Assembly: GCF_019679455.1 (NCBI RefSeq)
Contig: NZ_JAIEZQ010000001.1
Location: forward strand, 1,722,812-1,786,811
DNA from: Nocardioides jiangsuensis
GTDB taxonomy: Bacteria > Actinomycetota > Actinomycetes > Propionibacteriales > Nocardioidaceae
Reading direction: 5' to 3'
Length of the DNA stretch: 64,000 bases
The notes beneath the pieces were generated by a model. The model was given only the letters and a program-made list of their open reading frames with translations, did not search any database and was not told the origin of the DNA. The translations under genes were made by a program, and so were the position numbers. Shown here piece after piece: positions 19,300 to 27,869 of this stretch. Numbering within the stretch: the stretch's first letter is position 1; every line of letters starts with the position of its first letter.

Positions 19300-20499
19300 A
19301 TGAGCACCCCTGCCCCGTCTCCACCGCGCGCCGAGATCGTGGTCGACCTCGACGCGGTCCGGCACAACGTCGCCACGCTGCGCGACGCCGTGGGCGGCCG
19401 CGCGCTGATGGCCGTGGTCAAGGCCGACGGCTACGGCCACGGGATGACCGAGGTCGCCCGGGCCGCCCGGGAGGCCGGTGCCGAGTGGCTCGGGGTCGCG
19501 GTCATGGAGGAGGCCCTCGCGCTGCGCGCCGCCGGCGACACCGGCCGGGTGCTGACCTGGCTCGCGGTGCCCGGCGAGGACTACCGGCCCGCGGTCGCGG
19601 CGGCGGTCGACGTCACGGCCTACTCCGTCGCCGAGCTCGACGAGATCCGCGACGCCGCCCGGGAGCTGGGCACGCCCGCCCGGGTCCAGCTCAAGGTCGA
19701 CACCGGCCTGTCCCGCGGCGGCTCCACCGAGCAGGACTGGCCGGACCTGGTGCTCGCCGCCGTCGAGGCCGAGCGCTCCGGCGAGGTCACCGTCACCGGG
19801 GTCTGGTCCCACTTCGCCTGCAGCGACGAGCCCGACCATCCCGCCAACGCCGCGCAGGAGGCCGTCTTCCGCTGGGCCGTCGAGCTCGCCGAGCGGTCCG
19901 GCCTCACCCCCGAGGTGCGGCACCTGTGCAACTCCGCCGGCGCGCTCACCCGGCCCTCGGCCCGGTTCGACCTGGTCCGGTGCGGCATCGCGCTGTACGG
20001 GCTCTCCCCGGTCCCCGAGGTCAGCACGTCGGCCGAGCTCGGCCTGGTCCCGGCGATGACCGTGCAGGGCCGGTTCGCGATGGTCAAGGAGGTCCGTGCC
20101 GGATCCGGCGTGTCCTACGGGCACAGCTACGTGACCGCGCACGACACCACGCTCGGCGTGGTCCCGGCCGGGTACGGCGACGGGGTGCCCCGGCACGCGT
20201 CCTCCCGCGCCGAGGTGCTCGCGGCCGGCCGTCGGCGGACCATCGCCGGCCGGGTCTGCATGGACCAGTTCGTGCTCGACCTCGGGGACTCCGACGCGCA
20301 GGCCGGCGACCCGGTGGTGCTGTTCGGGCCCGGCGACGCGGGAGAGCCGACCGCGCAGGACTGGGCCGAGGCCTGCGGCACCATCAGCTACGAGATCGTC
20401 ACCCGCATCGGAGGACGCATGCAGCGCAGGTACGTCGGCAAGCCCGACAGCCCCGAGACCCCCACCGGCCTCGTCGGCTCGTACGGGGAGGGCACATGA
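19300..20499 (+). CDS. alr: Alanine racemase
   Basis: A 399-residue PLP-dependent racemase making D-alanine for peptidoglycan. The PLP lysine sits in AVVKADGYGHG near residue 46. The catalytic tyrosine region is GVSYGHSYV, and GRVCMDQFVLDLG carries the second-subunit active-site residues. The beta/alpha-barrel has the usual VKVDTGLSRGG-like segment. ATG 19300 is preferred; ATG 19288, four codons upstream, has GGGAGG directly adjacent with no spacing. The stop overlaps the next start by 4 nt (ATGA), so the downstream hydrolase is translationally coupled. Confidence 0.96.
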   Translation: MSTPAPSPPRAEIVVDLDAVRHNVATLRDAVGGRALMAVVKADGYGHGMTEVARAAREAGAEWLGVAVMEEALALRAAGDTGRVLTWLAVPGEDYRPAVAAAVDVTAYSVAELDEIRDAARELGTPARVQLKVDTGLSRGGSTEQDWPDLVLAAVEAERSGEVTVTGVWSHFACSDEPDHPANAAQEAVFRWAVELAERSGLTPEVRHLCNSAGALTRPSARFDLVRCGIALYGLSPVPEVSTSAELGLVPAMTVQGRFAMVKEVRAGSGVSYGHSYVTAHDTTLGVVPAGYGDGVPRHASSRAEVLAAGRRRTIAGRVCMDQFVLDLGDSDAQAGDPVVLFGPGDAGEPTAQDWAEACGTISYEIVTRIGGRMQRRYVGKPDSPETPTGLVGSYGEGT

Positions 20500-21587
20500 G
20501 CTCGCGCAGGCGCCGGCTGGCCGCCCTCGGCGCCGCCGCCGTCGGCACGGTGGCCGCCGCCGCGGTGGCCGGCGCGGTCGCGGAGCGCAAGCTCGTCGGC
20601 CGCCGCCGCACCGGCGAGGAGGGCGACGACTTCGGCGCGCTGCGCTCCGACCCCGTCGTCGTCGAGACCGAGGACGGGGTCCGGCTGCACGCCGAGGTGG
20701 ACGAGGTCGACCCGGACGTCGCCGGCGGTGCGCCGGGTGCCTCCGTCGAGCCGACGCTGGTCTTCGTGCACGGCTACGCGCTCAACCTGGACTGCTGGCA
20801 CTTCCAGCGCGCCCACTTCCGCGGCCGCCGGCGGATGGTCTTCTACGACCAGCGCTCGCACGGCCGCTCCGGCCGCTCCACGAAGCACCACGCCACGATC
20901 GAGCAGCTCGGCCGGGACCTGAAGACGGTGCTCGACGAGCTCGTCCCCGACGGCCCGGTCGTGCTCGTGGGCCACTCCATGGGCGGGATGACGGTCATGG
21001 CGCTGGCGGAGCAGGAGCCCGAGCTGTTCGGCGAGCGGGTCGTCGGGGTCGGCCTGATCTCCACCGCCGCGGGCGGGCTGCGCACCCACAAGGTGCTCCA
21101 CCCGCTGCTGCCCGACCGGATCATGCGCCAGATCACCCCGCGCGCCATGGCCCTGCTCGCGCGGGCGCCCGGGCTCGTGGACGGCGCCCGCCGTACCGGC
21201 TCCGACGTCGGCTTCCTGGTCACCGGCAAGTTCGCGTTCGGCACCGAGGTGCCCGCGTCCTACGTCGAGTTCGTCGACGAGATGCTCGCGCAGACCCCCT
21301 TCGAGGTGCTCGCGGAGTTCTTCCCGAACTTCGACCTGCACGACAAGTTCTCGGTGCTGCACGCCTTCGAGAAGGTGGCGACCGTGATCGTGTGCGGCAC
21401 CGACGACGTGATCACCTCGATCGGGCACAGCCGCAAGATGGCCGAGCGGATCCGCGGCGCCCAGCTCGTCGAGGTGCTCGACGCCGGGCACATGGCGCTC
21501 ATGGAGCGCGCGGACCAGGTCAGCTCCGCCCTGGAGCGGATGGTCGCCGCGGCCGACGCCCACCAGCCCGGCTCGCAGTCGGCATGA
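20496..21587 (+). CDS. Alpha/beta hydrolase with N-terminal membrane anchor
   Basis: A 363-residue alpha/beta-fold hydrolase. Residues ~8-28 are an Ala/Val-rich hydrophobic stretch after basic residues, so the protein is probably membrane-anchored or exported. The oxyanion block FVHGYALN, the nucleophile elbow GHSMGG, the acid region IVCGTDDVIT and the catalytic histidine in DAGHMAL are all in the right order. The substrate is not known; this gene recurs between alr and tsaE in actinobacteria. It begins inside the alr stop (ATGA), and its own stop overlaps the next gene in the same way, indicating one polycistronic message. Confidence 0.88.
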   Translation: MSSRRRRLAALGAAAVGTVAAAAVAGAVAERKLVGRRRTGEEGDDFGALRSDPVVVETEDGVRLHAEVDEVDPDVAGGAPGASVEPTLVFVHGYALNLDCWHFQRAHFRGRRRMVFYDQRSHGRSGRSTKHHATIEQLGRDLKTVLDELVPDGPVVLVGHSMGGMTVMALAEQEPELFGERVVGVGLISTAAGGLRTHKVLHPLLPDRIMRQITPRAMALLARAPGLVDGARRTGSDVGFLVTGKFAFGTEVPASYVEFVDEMLAQTPFEVLAEFFPNFDLHDKFSVLHAFEKVATVIVCGTDDVITSIGHSRKMAERIRGAQLVEVLDAGHMALMERADQVSSALERMVAAADAHQPGSQSA

Positions 21588-22603
21588 CCGGACGGACCGA
21601 GCGGTACGACGAGCGCGTCGGCGGACCCGACGCGGACGCCGGCTCCCTCGTCAGCGGGGCCGTCGCCGTGCACGAGGTCGGCGCCGGGCGCGCCGCCGAG
21701 GTGGTGTCGGTGATCCACGCCGGCTTCGGCGCCCGCACCCCGCTCGACCCGCCCTCGACCGCCACCGACGAGACCGAGGAGAGCGTCGCCCGCGTCCTCA
21801 CCGACCACGGCGGGCTGCTCGCGGAGGCCGGTGGGCGGCCCGTCGGGGCGCTGCTCCTCGAGACCGGCGGCGACCTGCTCGGCCTGCGCCGGGTCGCGGT
21901 GCACCCCGACGCCCAGCGGATGGGCGTGGCCGGCGCGCTCGTCGGCACCGCCGAGCGGGTGGCCCGGGAGCGCGGGTACGCCGGGCTCCGGCTCGCCGCG
22001 CGCACCGAGCTGCCGGGGACGCTCCGGTTCTGGCGCCACCTCGGCTACGACCAGCTGTCCCGGGAGGGCACCACGGTGACCATGGCGAAGGCGCTGCCCG
22101 TGGAGAAGGAGGCCACCACCGCCGAGGAGGCCCGCGCCCTCGGGGCACGGCTGGCCACGTTGCTGCGCGCCGGTGACCTGCTGATCCTGACCGGGGACCT
22201 CGGGGCCGGCAAGACCACGTTCACCCAGGGCCTCGGCGAGGGGCTGCAGGTCCGCGGCGGGGTCACCTCGCCCACCTTCGTGATCGCCCGGGTGCACCCG
22301 TCGCTGGTCGGCGGCCCCGCGCTGGTCCACGTCGACGCCTACCGGCTCGGCGGCATCGACGAGCTCGACGACCTCGACCTCGACACCTCCCTCGACGAGG
22401 CGGTCACCGTGGTCGAGTGGGGAGAGGGGATCGCGGAGGGTCTGGCGGACACCCGCCTCGAGGTCTCCCTCACCCGCGCCCGCGGCGACGACGTACCTCC
22501 CGGGGACGGCGACCACGCCGACGACGTCGACCCCCGGCACGTCCGGTTCACGCCGGTCGGCGCCCGCTGGATCGGTTCGGGGCTGCGTGAGGCGCTCGCG
22601 TAA
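21584..22603 (+). CDS. tsaE: GNAT acetyltransferase fused to TsaE (t6A ATPase subunit)
   Basis: A 339-residue fusion. Residues ~20-160 are a GNAT domain with RRVAVHPDAQRMGVAGAL as the acetyl-CoA loop and LRFWRHLGY at the end. Residues ~165-339 are TsaE, with Walker A in LTGDLGAGKTTF, SPTFVIARV, the HVDAYRL motif and VVEWGEG. TsaE is the ATPase that cycles the TsaB-TsaD complex making N6-threonylcarbamoyladenosine at position 37 of ANN-decoding tRNAs. Both domains lie in one frame without an internal stop. The gene overlaps the hydrolase stop (ATGA), and tsaB, rimI and tsaD follow. A distinct rimI lies downstream, so the fused GNAT is additional. Confidence 0.92.
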   Translation: MTGRTERYDERVGGPDADAGSLVSGAVAVHEVGAGRAAEVVSVIHAGFGARTPLDPPSTATDETEESVARVLTDHGGLLAEAGGRPVGALLLETGGDLLGLRRVAVHPDAQRMGVAGALVGTAERVARERGYAGLRLAARTELPGTLRFWRHLGYDQLSREGTTVTMAKALPVEKEATTAEEARALGARLATLLRAGDLLILTGDLGAGKTTFTQGLGEGLQVRGGVTSPTFVIARVHPSLVGGPALVHVDAYRLGGIDELDDLDLDTSLDEAVTVVEWGEGIAEGLADTRLEVSLTRARGDDVPPGDGDHADDVDPRHVRFTPVGARWIGSGLREALA

Positions 22604-22606
22604 CCT
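22601..22606 (+). promoter_or_regulatory. -10-like box overlapping tsaE stop, upstream of tsaB
   Basis: TAACCT includes the tsaE stop TAA and ends 6 nt before the tsaB GTG. It could give an internal leaderless start in addition to read-through. Confidence 0.35.
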
Positions 22607-22612
22607 CGTCCC

Positions 22613-23251
22613 GTGCTTCTCGCCTTCGACACCGCCACCCCCGCCGTCACCGTCGCGCTGTTCGACGGGGAGCGGGTCGTAGCCGAGCGGACCATGGTCG
22701 ACGCCATGCGCCACGGTGAGCTGCTCGCGCCCGAGATCGCGGCGGTCCTCGACGAGGCCGGCCTCGTCCGCCAGGACCTGACCGCGCTCGCGGTGGGCGT
22801 CGGCCCCGGACCGTTCACCGGGCTCCGGGTCGGCCTGGTCACCGCACGCACGCTCGCCTCGGTGCTCGAGATCCCGGTGTACGGCGTGTGCACGCTCGAC
22901 GTGCTCGCCGCGGCCGCGGTCGACGACGGCACGGTGGCCGGCCCGTTCCACGTGGCCACCGACGCCCGCCGCAAGGAGGTCTACTGGGCGTCGTACGACG
23001 CCGAGGGCCGCCGGCTCGACGGGCCCGAGGTGGTCAAGCCCGCCACCGTCGCGACCGACGGCCCGGTCGTGGGGCGCGGCGCGCTGCTCTACCCCGACGC
23101 GTTCCCCGACGCCCGCGGCCCCGAGCACCCGAGCGCCGCGGTGCTCGCGCGAGTGGTCGCCGACGAGCGCGCGGAGCTGCTCGACCCCGAGCCGCTGTAC
23201 CTGCGCCGTCCCGACATCGCCGAGCCGCACAAGCCCAAGCGGGTCTCGTGA
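22613..23251 (+). CDS. tsaB: tRNA threonylcarbamoyladenosine biosynthesis protein TsaB
   Basis: A 212-residue ASKHA-fold protein, the inactive paralogue and partner of TsaD in the t6A complex. Family blocks are LLAFDTATPAVTVAL at the N-terminus, MRHGELLAPEI, VGVGPGPFTGLRVGL, and VATDARRKEVYWASY. GTG 22613 begins 9 nt after the tsaE stop with no clear ribosome binding site; TAACCT lies 6 nt upstream. The stop overlaps the rimI start (GTGA). A TsaB of about 210-230 residues is normal. Confidence 0.95.
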   Translation: MLLAFDTATPAVTVALFDGERVVAERTMVDAMRHGELLAPEIAAVLDEAGLVRQDLTALAVGVGPGPFTGLRVGLVTARTLASVLEIPVYGVCTLDVLAAAAVDDGTVAGPFHVATDARRKEVYWASYDAEGRRLDGPEVVKPATVATDGPVVGRGALLYPDAFPDARGPEHPSAAVLARVVADERAELLDPEPLYLRRPDIAEPHKPKRVS

Positions 23252-23694
23252 TCCTGCGCGACGCCACCTCGCGGGACGCGGCCGGCGTCGCCGCGCTCGA
23301 GCGGGACCTGTTCGGGGTCGACGCCTGGCCGCTGCCCGTCGTGGTCGGCGAGCTCGCCGGTGAGGACCGGGAGGCCGTCGTCGCGGTCGAGGGCGACACC
23401 CTGCTCGGCTACGCCTGCACCGCGCGCGGCGGGGAGGTCGTGGACCTGCTGCGGATCGCGGTGCACCCCGCACGGCGCCGGGAGGGGCTCGCATCACGGC
23501 TGCTGGCCGCCGTACGCGACCGGGCGGCGGAGGCCGGCGCCGAGCGGATGCTGCTCGAGGTCAGCGCGGCCAACGACGGGGCGCGCGCGTTCTACGCCCG
23601 CGAGGGGTTCGCGGAGATCGGCCGGCGCCCGCGCTACTACAAGGACGGCACCGACGCCGCGGTGATGCAGCTGCGGCTCGGCGGGAGAGAATGA
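23248..23694 (+). CDS. rimI: Ribosomal protein S18 alanine N-acetyltransferase
   Basis: A 148-residue GNAT protein in the RimI position between tsaB and tsaD. The acetyl-CoA loop is [18 protein letters not shown], and the C-terminal [22 protein letters not shown] with RYY matches RimI, which acetylates the N-terminus of S18. Its GTG start lies within the tsaB stop codon (GTGA). The loop reads RRREGLA where Q/RxxGxG is usual, a mild deviation. Some actinobacterial RimI-like proteins act on other substrates, so the target is inferred from position. Confidence 0.88.
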   Translation: MILRDATSRDAAGVAALERDLFGVDAWPLPVVVGELAGEDREAVVAVEGDTLLGYACTARGGEVVDLLRIAVHPARRREGLASRLLAAVRDRAAEAGAERMLLEVSAANDGARAFYAREGFAEIGRRPRYYKDGTDAAVMQLRLGGRE

Positions 23695-23698
23695 GGAC

Positions 23699-24751
23699 AT
23701 GGCAGTGACCGACGGACCGCTGGTGCTCGGCATCGAGACCTCGTGCGACGAGACCGGTGTGGGGATCGTGCGCGGGCACACCCTGCTCGCCGACGCGGTG
23801 GCCTCGAGCGTGGAGGAGCACGCCCGCTTCGGCGGCGTCGTCCCCGAGGTCGCCTCCCGGGCGCACCTCGAGGCGATGGTGCCCACGATCGAGCGGGCCT
23901 GCGAGACCGCCGGGATCAAGCTGTACGAGGTCGACGCGGTCGCCGTGACCAGCGGCCCCGGTCTCGCGGGCGCCCTGCTCGTCGGGGTGGCGGCGGCGAA
24001 GGCGCTCGCGCTCGGCCTCGGCAAGCCGCTGTACGGCGTCAACCACCTGGCCTCGCACGTCGCGGTCGACCAGCTCGAGCACGGGCCGCTGCCGGAGCCG
24101 TGCGTGGCGATGCTGGTCAGCGGCGGGCACTCCTCGCTGCTGAAGGTCTCCGACGTGACCACCGGCGTCGAGCCGCTCGGCGCGACCATCGACGACGCGG
24201 CGGGGGAGGCCTTCGACAAGGTCGCCCGGCTGCTCGGGCTGCCGTTCCCCGGCGGCCCGCACGTCGACCGGGCGGCCCGGTCGGGCAGCAGCGTCGCCAT
24301 CGACTTCCCGCGCGGTCTCACCTCCGGCCGCGACCTGGAGCGGCACCGCTTCGACTTCTCCTTCTCCGGCCTGAAGACCGCCGTCGCGCGCTGGGTGGAG
24401 GCCCGCGAGCGGTCCGGCGAGCCGGTGCCGGTGGCCGACGTCGCCGCGTCGTTCCAGGAGGCGGTCTGCGACGTGCTCACCCGCAAGGCGGTCGACGCCG
24501 CGGTCCGCCACGGCATCGACGACATCCTCATCGGGGGCGGCGTCGCGGCGAACTCCCGGCTCCGGGTGCTCGCCGAGGAGCGCGCCGCCGCGAAGGGGAT
24601 CCGGGTCCGGGTGCCGCGTCCGGGGCTGTGCACCGACAACGGCGCGATGGTCGCCGCGCTCGGCTCCGAGCTGGTGGCCCGCGGCCGCCGGCCCTCGGCG
24701 CTCGACCTGCCCGCCGACTCGAGCCTGCCGGTCACCACCGTGGTGGTGTGA
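23699..24751 (+). CDS. tsaD: tRNA N6-adenosine threonylcarbamoyltransferase
   Basis: A 350-residue TsaD, the catalytic subunit that transfers the threonylcarbamoyl group to A37 of t[14 protein letters not shown] is the N-terminal ATPase signature; the metal-binding histidines lie in [37 protein letters not shown] and [10 protein letters not shown] complete the family. ATG 23699 has GAGGA next to it and also a GAGAAT box 6 nt upstream, inside the end of rimI. It closes the tsaE-tsaB-rimI-tsaD group; the gene downstream is on the opposite strand. Confidence 0.97.
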   Translation: MAVTDGPLVLGIETSCDETGVGIVRGHTLLADAVASSVEEHARFGGVVPEVASRAHLEAMVPTIERACETAGIKLYEVDAVAVTSGPGLAGALLVGVAAAKALALGLGKPLYGVNHLASHVAVDQLEHGPLPEPCVAMLVSGGHSSLLKVSDVTTGVEPLGATIDDAAGEAFDKVARLLGLPFPGGPHVDRAARSGSSVAIDFPRGLTSGRDLERHRFDFSFSGLKTAVARWVEARERSGEPVPVADVAASFQEAVCDVLTRKAVDAAVRHGIDDILIGGGVAANSRLRVLAEERAAAKGIRVRVPRPGLCTDNGAMVAALGSELVARGRRPSALDLPADSSLPVTTVVV

Positions 24752-24785
24752 CCGGCAGAACCCTGGGCGACAGCCGCGGCCGGGC

Positions 24786-26027
24786 TCAGGAGCGCGGGCG
24801 GTCCGCGAACCAGAGCGGCAGGTTCATCCCGATCGAGTAGGTGTCGGTGACCGCCTCGAGCCGGCCGTCGAGCTCCGCGCGCACCATCCGCGTCTCGTCG
24901 CCCTCCACGACGAGCGCCAGGACCGTGTCCGAGTCCTCCCAGACGGCGTTGCTGACCGCGGTGACCGTGCGCTTCGCGGAGGGGCTGAACTCCACGACCG
25001 GGTCGCCGCTCGCGGCGTCGAGGACCGCGAGGCCCGAGGGGCCGTACCCGTCGAACTGCGGGGGGCCCGCGATGACGAACCTGCCGTCGGGGCTGAACTC
25101 GAACAGCGCGTAGTCGCAGGTGTCCCACACCGTGTCGGTCGTGCTGACGGCGGGGTCCAGCACCCCGTAGCAGCCCGCGCCCTCCATGTCGTCGTAGGAG
25201 ACCATGCCGGCGACCAGGCCGTTCGCCTCGGAGGCGGCCGAGATCCCCAGGAACCCCTGGAGCGGGACGGTGTGCGGGTCGGCGTCGTCCACCCCGAGGA
25301 ACAGCTCGCCGTCCTCGGTCGAGAAGGCGACGGTGTCCTCGCCGGCGAAGCCGACCGGTGCGACCGTGCTGCCTCGTGGCGCGTCCCAGCTGATCGGCTC
25401 CCGCTCGTAGCCGGGCTCGCTCGGCGCGTCGACCACGACGGTGCGGCCGGCGACGTTGAAGTCGCGCTCGGAGTAGAGGACGCGGGTGCCGTCCGCGTTG
25501 GGGACGATGCCCGCCCCGCCGAGCGTGGTCCGCTCGACGTCCATGTCGGCGTCGAGGAAGACGTTCTCGTAACCGTTCTCCCCGCCGGCGAGCGCCAGCC
25601 AGCCGTCGAGGTACGGCGTGATCTGGGAGTACGCCTCCGGCAGGTCCACCGGCCCGTCCGGCGTGACCAGCGTCTTCTCGGCGTTGAGCACGTAGCTCAC
25701 CCCGGGCTCCGCGCCGCGCGGCAGGTCCTTGATGCTGAGCGGGAAGGTCCCGTCGGGCCCGGGCGTCGGTGTCTCGGTGACCGAGGGGGTCGGCTGGTCC
25801 GCCGGGGGCGGAGCGCCGTTCCTGGTCGCGTCGGTCACCGAGAGCGCGGTGGGGACCGCGACGGCGAGCACCACCGCGGCCACGGTGCCGGCGACCGCGT
25901 TGCGGCGGCGCTGGATTCTGCGGGCCCGGGTGCGGACGTGGTCGAGGCCGAGCGGGTGGCCGCCCACGTCCTGGGAGCGGTCGCGCAGCTCGCGCGTCAG
26001 CAGGTCTCTCTCGTCGAAGTCGTTCAT
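24786..26027 (-). CDS. Membrane-anchored beta-propeller-like protein, likely anti-sigma partner
   Basis: 413 residues. Residues 1-~40 are a cytoplasmic segment rich in Arg/Asp, ~44-64 a single membrane helix (AVAGTVAAVVLAVAVPTAL), then a Pro/Thr-rich linker, and the rest an extracytoplasmic domain with repeated beta segments such as GTRVLYSERDF, EFSPDGRFVIAG and GLAVLDAASGDPV, resembling TolB/WD40-type propellers. The start is ATG 26027 after GGAGGAGG. It overlaps the stop of the ECF sigma gene by 4 nt, the usual layout of a sigma factor and its membrane regulator. No zinc-binding anti-sigma HxxxCxxC motif is present, so the regulatory role is inferred from context only. Confidence 0.75.
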   Translation of the reverse strand: MNDFDERDLLTRELRDRSQDVGGHPLGLDHVRTRARRIQRRRNAVAGTVAAVVLAVAVPTALSVTDATRNGAPPPADQPTPSVTETPTPGPDGTFPLSIKDLPRGAEPGVSYVLNAEKTLVTPDGPVDLPEAYSQITPYLDGWLALAGGENGYENVFLDADMDVERTTLGGAGIVPNADGTRVLYSERDFNVAGRTVVVDAPSEPGYEREPISWDAPRGSTVAPVGFAGEDTVAFSTEDGELFLGVDDADPHTVPLQGFLGISAASEANGLVAGMVSYDDMEGAGCYGVLDPAVSTTDTVWDTCDYALFEFSPDGRFVIAGPPQFDGYGPSGLAVLDAASGDPVVEFSPSAKRTVTAVSNAVWEDSDTVLALVVEGDETRMVRAELDGRLEAVTDTYSIGMNLPLWFADRPRS

Positions 26028-26596
26028 CGTTCCTCCTCCCCGTCCCGGGCGAGCATCGGCTGCGTGTGCACGCGCTGCCGCATCGACGCCAGCGCACGGC
26101 TGGCCTGCGACTTCACGGTGCCCACCGAGATGCCGAGGATGTCGGCGACCTCGGCCTCGGTGAGGTCCTCGTAGTAGCGGAGCACGATCACCGCGCGCTG
26201 CTTGCGGGGCAGGGTCTGCACGAAGTCCCACAGCGCCGACCGCTCACCGTGGTCGTGCCGGTCGGTCACGTGGGCCTGCTCGGGCAGCTCGTCGGTGGTG
26301 ACCTCCTTGCGCTTCCACGCCCGGCGCCACAGCGAGTTGTTCTCGTTGACCATGATCCGGCGGACGTAGCCGTCGAGCAGCTCGCGCTTCTGCACCTTGT
26401 CCCACGAAAGGTAGAGCTTGGCGAGCGAGGTCTGCACGAGGTCCTCGGCACTGTGCCGGTCACCGGTGAGGAGGTACGCCGTCCGCAGCAGGCTCGGCTG
26501 GCGCGCGGCCATGTACTCCTCGAACTCCGCGTCGCGGGTGGACGTCGTGGCCCGGTCCATGCGCGTCACGACCCCCGTCTCGACTAGGCATTCCAT
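26024..26596 (-). CDS. SigE-family ECF RNA polymerase sigma factor
   Basis: A 190-residue ECF sigma factor. Region 2 (about residues 20-90) carries [25 protein letters not shown] and [16 protein letters not shown]; region 4 (about 120-175) carries [41 protein letters not shown], with the helix-turn-helix. ATG 26596 is chosen because a candidate ECF promoter lies just upstream; ATG 26560 would give 178 residues. An open frame back to 26668 is rejected because it crosses that promoter. Its stop overlaps the start of the membrane protein at 26027. The stimulus is unknown. Confidence 0.92.
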   Translation of the reverse strand: MECLVETGVVTRMDRATTSTRDAEFEEYMAARQPSLLRTAYLLTGDRHSAEDLVQTSLAKLYLSWDKVQKRELLDGYVRRIMVNENNSLWRRAWKRKEVTTDELPEQAHVTDRHDHGERSALWDFVQTLPRKQRAVIVLRYYEDLTEAEVADILGISVGTVKSQASRALASMRQRVHTQPMLARDGEEER

Positions 26597-26631
26597 CTGC
26601 TGCTCACCATCCTCTCCGGTTTCCTGCGACC

Positions 26632-26659
26632 AAGACGCGGAACCGCGCCGATTGGTTGC
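26632..26659 (-). promoter_or_regulatory. Candidate ECF-type autoregulated promoter
   Basis: On the minus strand GCAACC (26659-26654) and CGTCTT (26637-26632) are separated by 16 bp. This is the AACC/CGTC form typical of ECF promoters and lies directly upstream of the sigma gene, as expected for self-activation. Confidence 0.45.
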
Positions 26660-26688
26660 ACGAGCCACCGGACGGGAGGATGGGGGCC

Positions 26689-27642
26689 ATGCTCCCCACC
26701 CTGCTCGCCGTGCTCGCGCTGGTCCTGGGCGCCGTGCTGCTGACCGCCGGCGCCGAGGCGTTCGCCGAGCACGTGACGGCCGCCTCCTCGCGCCTCGGCG
26801 TCAGTGTGCTCGCGCTCGGCATCCTGCTGGCCGGCGCCGAGCCGGAGGAGGCGGTCACCGCGATGCTCGCCGCCGGGCAGGGGCACCCCGCGCTGGCCGC
26901 GGGCGATGCCATCGGCGCGAACCTCGTGATCCTCACGCTCACCGTGGGCCTGGCGGCGCTGGTCACCCGGCTGCCCGTGGGCCGGCGGGTGGTGGAGTAC
27001 GCCGCGGCGGCGTCCGTCGCGGGAGCGCTGGCCGTGCTGTTCCTGTGGAACGGGGTGCTCGGCCGGCTCGAGGCCACGGTGCTGCTGGCGTCGTACGTCG
27101 CCGGGGTGGTCTGGGTCTGGCGCCGGGAGCAGGAGCCGCCGCTGCTGGGGGAGCTGGCCGAGCTCGCCGAGGAGGCCGGCGAGGCCGAGGCGGAGGAGCC
27201 GTCCCGGGCCCTGCTCGTCGTGCTGCTCGGCCTGCTCGGCATGGTGGCCGGCGGCTTCTTCGCAGTCCGCGGCGCGGAGGGTCTCGTGGACGCGTTCGGC
27301 GTGACCGAGTCCGTGGTCGGGCTCACCGTCCTCGCGCTGGCGACGAGCGCCGAGATGGTCGCGCTGGTCCTGGCCGCCCATCGGCGCGGGCTCACCGAGA
27401 TCGCCCTGGCAGGTGCGGTCGGTTCCGTCGCCTACAACGCCACCGTCTCGCTCGGGCTCGCCGCCTGGGTCGACCCGCTGGCGATCGGCAGGGGGTCCCC
27501 GGTGACCACGGTCGCCCTGGCGACGGCGGTGCTGCCGCTCGTCCTGCTCGCCGGGCGCCGTACCGGGTGGTTCCCCCGTGCACTCGGCGTCGCGCTGGTC
27601 GCCTCGTACGTGCTCGCCGCCGGGTGGCTCTTCGCCGGCTGA
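26689..27642 (+). CDS. Sodium/calcium exchanger (CaCA family) membrane protein
   Basis: A 317-residue protein with about ten membrane helices in two halves. Each half has an alpha-repeat-like block: [12 protein letters not shown]...[11 protein letters not shown] near residue 60, and [11 protein letters not shown]...[14 protein letters not shown] near residue 235. The halves are joined by an acidic cytoplasmic loop ([16 protein letters not shown]). This fits the Ca2+/cation antiporter superfamily; the ion is not certain, since the acidic residues vary from canonical GNxxE. ATG 26689 has GGGAGGA eight bases upstream. It is divergent from the ECF sigma gene, sharing a ~90-bp control region. Confidence 0.82.
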   Translation: MLPTLLAVLALVLGAVLLTAGAEAFAEHVTAASSRLGVSVLALGILLAGAEPEEAVTAMLAAGQGHPALAAGDAIGANLVILTLTVGLAALVTRLPVGRRVVEYAAAASVAGALAVLFLWNGVLGRLEATVLLASYVAGVVWVWRREQEPPLLGELAELAEEAGEAEAEEPSRALLVVLLGLLGMVAGGFFAVRGAEGLVDAFGVTESVVGLTVLALATSAEMVALVLAAHRRGLTEIALAGAVGSVAYNATVSLGLAAWVDPLAIGRGSPVTTVALATAVLPLVLLAGRRTGWFPRALGVALVASYVLAAGWLFAG

Positions 27643-27791
27643 GCCACCCGCCGCCGGGTCACGGCTGCACGGGCAGGTGGAACGGCGCGGAGGCGGGGTT
27701 CCCCTCGACCTGGGCGCCTGGCCTGCCCCGTCTCGCCTCGGCGTCCGCCGCTGCGCCCGCCTCCTGCTGGAGAGACGCCCGGCGGAGCCGC

Positions 27792-27819
27792 TTGGTTGGT
27801 TCTGGCCGGTGGCTAGGGT
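27792..27819 (+). promoter_or_regulatory. Promoter of the formaldehyde dehydrogenase operon
   Basis: TTGGTT (27792-27797) and TAGGGT (27814-27819) are spaced by 16 bp, giving a ~45-nt leader before ATG 27870 with its AGGAGGG ribosome binding site. The remaining 227-bp gap upstream shows nothing else clear. Confidence 0.5.
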
Positions 27820-27869
27820 GGCGAGGGCGGGTTCCCGCCGACTTCCCTACGCAACTCAGGAGGGTCTCC

